From JAGQNK01 sp964573155 (GTDB taxonomy: Bacteria; Patescibacteriota; Saccharimonadia; Saccharimonadales; JAGQNK01): a stretch of 52,835 nt of DNA. Position 1 is the stretch's first letter; each line of letters begins with the position of its first letter. Positions 50,772 through 52,835 of the stretch are shown piece by piece. The notes beneath the pieces were generated by a model, which saw only the letters and a program-made list of their open reading frames with translations, did not search any database and was not told the origin of the DNA. The DNA lies in the NCBI GenBank assembly GCA_964573155.1, contig CAZNIN010000003.1:1-52835 (forward strand), written 5' to 3'. The translations under genes were made by a program, and so were the position numbers.

Positions 50772-51626
50772 CTAAACACAGCTATGATTATGATCGAGAT
50801 TTTTCTTGATGTACTGGGTGAGTACTACCTGGCCACCGCTCGTCAATGGCGCAAGTGAACAGTTGCTTATAGCATTCGACAAACTTGCGCCACTAGGTCG
50901 CCAGTTAGGCAATCCTACAAGGTTACCATCGATAATTTGTGTTGCACCAACAATTTCGCCCCACTGATATTCCGTAGAGTATAAGCCCACTTGGGCATTC
51001 TTTGACTGGTAATAAGCCGCGAAGCCTTCGATGGCAGCCTGGTTGCGCGCCAGAGCATCTGTCGAACCAGCTTGCCATGAGTTCATTGTTTCGACATCGA
51101 GCCACCAAACATAATCACTCGTGTTGGTATTGAGCCCTTTGCTACTTGCAGCTGCCTTGAGTACACCTTCCGTATAAATAGAGCGATTCCAGCCGTACAG
51201 CCATGAGCAGGCTCGATCATTAGCACCCGTGCATGTACCGTACGGTGTGTCGCCGTCAGTTGGCCATGACTGCCAGTTGTATTCAGGATCCTCGGCAGGG
51301 TTTGCAGTATTTACATACAGCTGTAGCTTGGGCTGGCTTGATCCGTCCCTTGCCTTGCTTTGCCAAACCAGTTGATCGGCCAAACAAGGGTTAGGAGTTG
51401 CAGCATTGCCGCCATTTACACCCACGATTCCAAAATAATAATCACTTGGCAATTTCTTGCCGCACTGCGGATATGACACATCATAGCCAACCATTTCTGA
51501 CGTTCCACCGCCCCCAGAGGGTGGCTTAGGTTTACCGGCTTGCTCCGGTTTTGCAGCAAAGGCAATTGAAGGGGCTATAGCCATGATTAAAATTGGCAAA
51601 GCAAATAGTGCGAATAGTTTTTTCAT
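50772..51626 (-). CDS. Secreted GH25-like protein
   Basis: A 284-residue protein with a signal peptide (about 1-24, cleavage after AFA) from ATG 51626. After a Gly/Pro linker comes a TIM-barrel-like domain beginning GYDVSYPQCGKKLPSD, then FGIVGVNGGNAATPNPCLA, and WWLDVETMNSW, whose Asp-x-Glu pair matches the catalytic pattern of GH25 muramidases. Six or more cysteines suggest disulphides. Close relatives in actinobacteria are annotated as GH25-like without a proven substrate. A TGCTATACT box (51634-51639) ends 7 nt before the ATG, so the transcript is probably leaderless. Confidence 0.82.
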   Translation of the reverse strand: MKKLFALFALPILIMAIAPSIAFAAKPEQAGKPKPPSGGGGTSEMVGYDVSYPQCGKKLPSDYYFGIVGVNGGNAATPNPCLADQLVWQSKARDGSSQPKLQLYVNTANPAEDPEYNWQSWPTDGDTPYGTCTGANDRACSWLYGWNRSIYTEGVLKAAASSKGLNTNTSDYVWWLDVETMNSWQAGSTDALARNQAAIEGFAAYYQSKNAQVGLYSTEYQWGEIVGATQIIDGNLVGLPNWRPSGASLSNAISNCSLAPLTSGGQVVLTQYIKKNLDHNHSCV

Positions 51627-51633
51627 AGCACTA

Positions 51634-51639
51634 AGTATA
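51634..51639 (-). promoter_or_regulatory. Extended -10 box giving a leaderless transcript for the GH25-like gene
   Basis: TATACT on the minus strand with TG one base upstream. The ATG at 51626 starts 7 nt after it; no Shine-Dalgarno sequence is present. Confidence 0.55.
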
Positions 51640-51796
51640 GCAAACAAGCCCGTCAGAGTCGTTTACGTACTACTCGTCAAAGAATGCAATACCAATTATC
51701 AATTTGCTTTGGTTTTTATGGAGTTCATAGCTTCGGTATAGTTTGGTGCAAAACCATTTTTGAAAGTGTAACGATACTGCATTCTGCCGAAATGTC

Positions 51797-52603
51797 TTAC
51801 CCCTTTAGCACAATTTGATCAAGATCGTCATAAAAGTGGGGATTGTTTATGAGCTGCTGCAATAATATTCGATTAATTTTTATAAGCTCTTCATTAAAAG
51901 CTCTCATTGTCATTTTTAAATCTGATTTGATCTTGTTACGAATACGAGTCTTTTCTTTGTTGTTTGCATGCGCAACTGCACTCCGCATTTCATATGCCAG
52001 TTTCAAAATATTATAGTACTTCTCTCGTGTTCTATGAGTTTTCCCTAATAAAAAGGATCCCCTGATTCTAAATTTGTATGCATTCTCTGCTTTTTCTCCT
52101 TGCAATAGAAGACCTTCGAGAGCAACAGTAGAGTTCATTATATTAAATATGTAATCGGTATTATCAACCGTTGATATCCCAAATAGTCTAAATAATAGTT
52201 TATTCCTATCATATGCTTCGCAAAATTTAGCCCAGCTATTTGATAAGATGCTTGGATCATTCTGGCGAATATCGGCTTCAGCAGATGTGTACTTGTACTG
52301 ACTTGGCCTAATGATGCCACAGTGTGCTGCGACATAAATTTTGCAAAATGTACTCAGCTGCTGCATCAAGTGATAATATTCGTTATTTTTTTCTCTATTA
52401 ACCCGATGAGCAAGCAGTTTTTGGTCAACATAAATAACTATCTTGTTTCCATTTTCTGGAACCTCTAGAATCTCACTTAAATTCTTTTTAGTCTTAGCAC
52501 CCAGCGGAAGAAAATAAATGCCGTCTGCGAGTCTGCCATGGTACTGAGTTGTATTGAAGTCGGTGTCATACCTTAACAACACCGAGCGATAATAAGTAGT
52601 CAT
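51797..52603 (-). CDS. HEPN-like protein (Apea type), possible defence gene
   Basis: A 268-residue protein with no membrane segment. The C-terminal half is helical and contains YEMRSAVAHANNK, an R-x4-H motif as in HEPN ribonucleases of the Apea-like group, preceded by VALEGLLLQGEKAENAYKFR. The N-terminal half is unassigned (TDFNTTQYHGRLADGIYFLP). Codon use is far more AT-rich than neighbours, which suggests recent acquisition. It stands alone at the end of the window next to a tRNA-like 3' fragment. No antitoxin-like partner gene is visible. Confidence 0.65.
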   Translation of the reverse strand: MTTYYRSVLLRYDTDFNTTQYHGRLADGIYFLPLGAKTKKNLSEILEVPENGNKIVIYVDQKLLAHRVNREKNNEYYHLMQQLSTFCKIYVAAHCGIIRPSQYKYTSAEADIRQNDPSILSNSWAKFCEAYDRNKLLFRLFGISTVDNTDYIFNIMNSTVALEGLLLQGEKAENAYKFRIRGSFLLGKTHRTREKYYNILKLAYEMRSAVAHANNKEKTRIRNKIKSDLKMTMRAFNEELIKINRILLQQLINNPHFYDDLDQIVLKG

Positions 52604-52742
52604 AGGTTTAGTATATCTTACCGGATTAATTATAAACCGATGAGGCTGTAACCGTCACTTCAATCTGTAAAATGGTAGAACTTGTCACGTGATGCCGACT
52701 TTGCCGGACGTAGGTTGAAACCGTACACCCGATCAATAAACA

Positions 52743-52768
52743 AAAAGCTCCCGAACAAGGGAGCTTTT
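52743..52768 (-). terminator. Terminator hairpin at the window end
   Basis: AAAAGCTCCC (52743-52752) and GGGAGCTTTT (52759-52768) form a perfect 10-bp stem with a 6-nt loop; the minus strand continues TTTTTGTTTATTG. It would end a minus-strand transcript that includes the tRNA-like fragment. Confidence 0.75.
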
Positions 52769-52781
52769 CTAGGTGTCATCT

Positions 52782-52804
52782 TGGTGCGAGACACGGGACT
52801 GGCC
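52782..52804 (-). other. tRNA-like 3' end fragment
   Basis: On the minus strand TCCCGTGTCTCGCACCA looks like a T-stem 3' strand, acceptor and CCA of a tRNA, but the sequence upstream (TTTCCGGCCAG) has no T-loop and does not pair. It may be a truncated tRNA, an integration scar, or poor assembly near a contig edge. Confidence 0.4.
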
Positions 52805-52835
52805 GGAAATTGTGCAGCTTTCTCGAAGCAAGCTT

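Noticed and set aside
1..52835. CRISPR array
   Set aside because: No regularly spaced direct repeats of 20-50 bp were seen; repeats found are the 55-bp assembly duplicate and the short tRNA-leader copies.

Overview
The window looks like a chromosomal piece of a Candidatus Saccharibacteria (TM7) genome, probably an environmental aerobic lineage. This is an inference from gene content, not a phylogeny. The pointers are small compact operons with 4-nt overlaps, peptidoglycan genes with unusual architectures, saccharibacterial-style membrane-anchored unknowns, and a cytochrome bo3 oxidase with NDH-2 but no complex I in sight. TGA is used as a normal stop (for example in cyoC and cyoB), so this is not a UGA-recoding CPR lineage.

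Layout. 1-723: end of a PH + PPOX-fold gene. 746-6185 (minus): a compact cassette of six virion-like genes (two small decoration-type proteins, a LamG-like protein with a five-repeat tail, two beta-propeller-like paralogues and a tail-fibre-type protein), with no capsid, portal, terminase or integrase. 6498-9991 (minus): a secreted GH16 glucanase with Ig/FN3 domains and a membrane-anchored unknown. 10149-16958: small membrane proteins, an LCP-family enzyme, a CHASE histidine kinase with a stand-alone receiver, a Crp-type regulator and several small genes. 16964-25604: a respiratory block (heme O synthase, cyoDCBA, DoxX, FAD-linked D-lactate/glycolate-type dehydrogenase, NDH-2). 25613-26312: nickel superoxide dismutase with its maturation protease. 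26373-30151 (minus): translation/RNA genes (trmD, khpA, rpsP, rnc, Nudix, nusB, rpmF). 30288-30986: two unknown small genes behind a consensus promoter. 31059-38664 (minus): leuS, then a peptidoglycan group (M15-like peptidase, ddl, membrane-fused murF, alpha/beta hydrolase) and an anchored unknown. 38682-38928: tRNA-Ala with a remarkable sense/antisense leader. 39041-44255: a small unknown, ligA without its zinc finger, a membrane protein, htpX, lemA and a small ORF. 44304-46069: a second tail-fibre-like gene broken only by an assembly gap. 46210-46371: tRNA-Leu and tRNA-Cys. 46416-52603: accessory genes (surface protein with Ig/FN3 domains, DUF2975/XRE pair, GH25-like secreted protein, HEPN-like gene).

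How it fits together. NDH-2 and the FAD dehydrogenase would feed electrons to a quinol pool drained by the bo3 oxidase; no quinone biosynthesis gene is in the window. Ni-SOD next door would deal with superoxide. The many anchored or secreted proteins (GH16, LCP, GH25-like, Ig/FN3 proteins, virion-like cassette) suggest a heavy investment in the cell surface, consistent with an epibiotic lifestyle.

Most interesting points: the tRNA-Ala leader holding both a copy and an antisense copy of the tRNA 5' half; the virion-like cassette sharing an N-terminal module with a distant second locus; Ni-SOD beside a minimal respiratory chain; LigA lacking all four zinc cysteines; repeated leaderless promoter-start arrangements; and a 100-N gap flanked by an identical 55-bp sequence that, when collapsed, restores one open frame.
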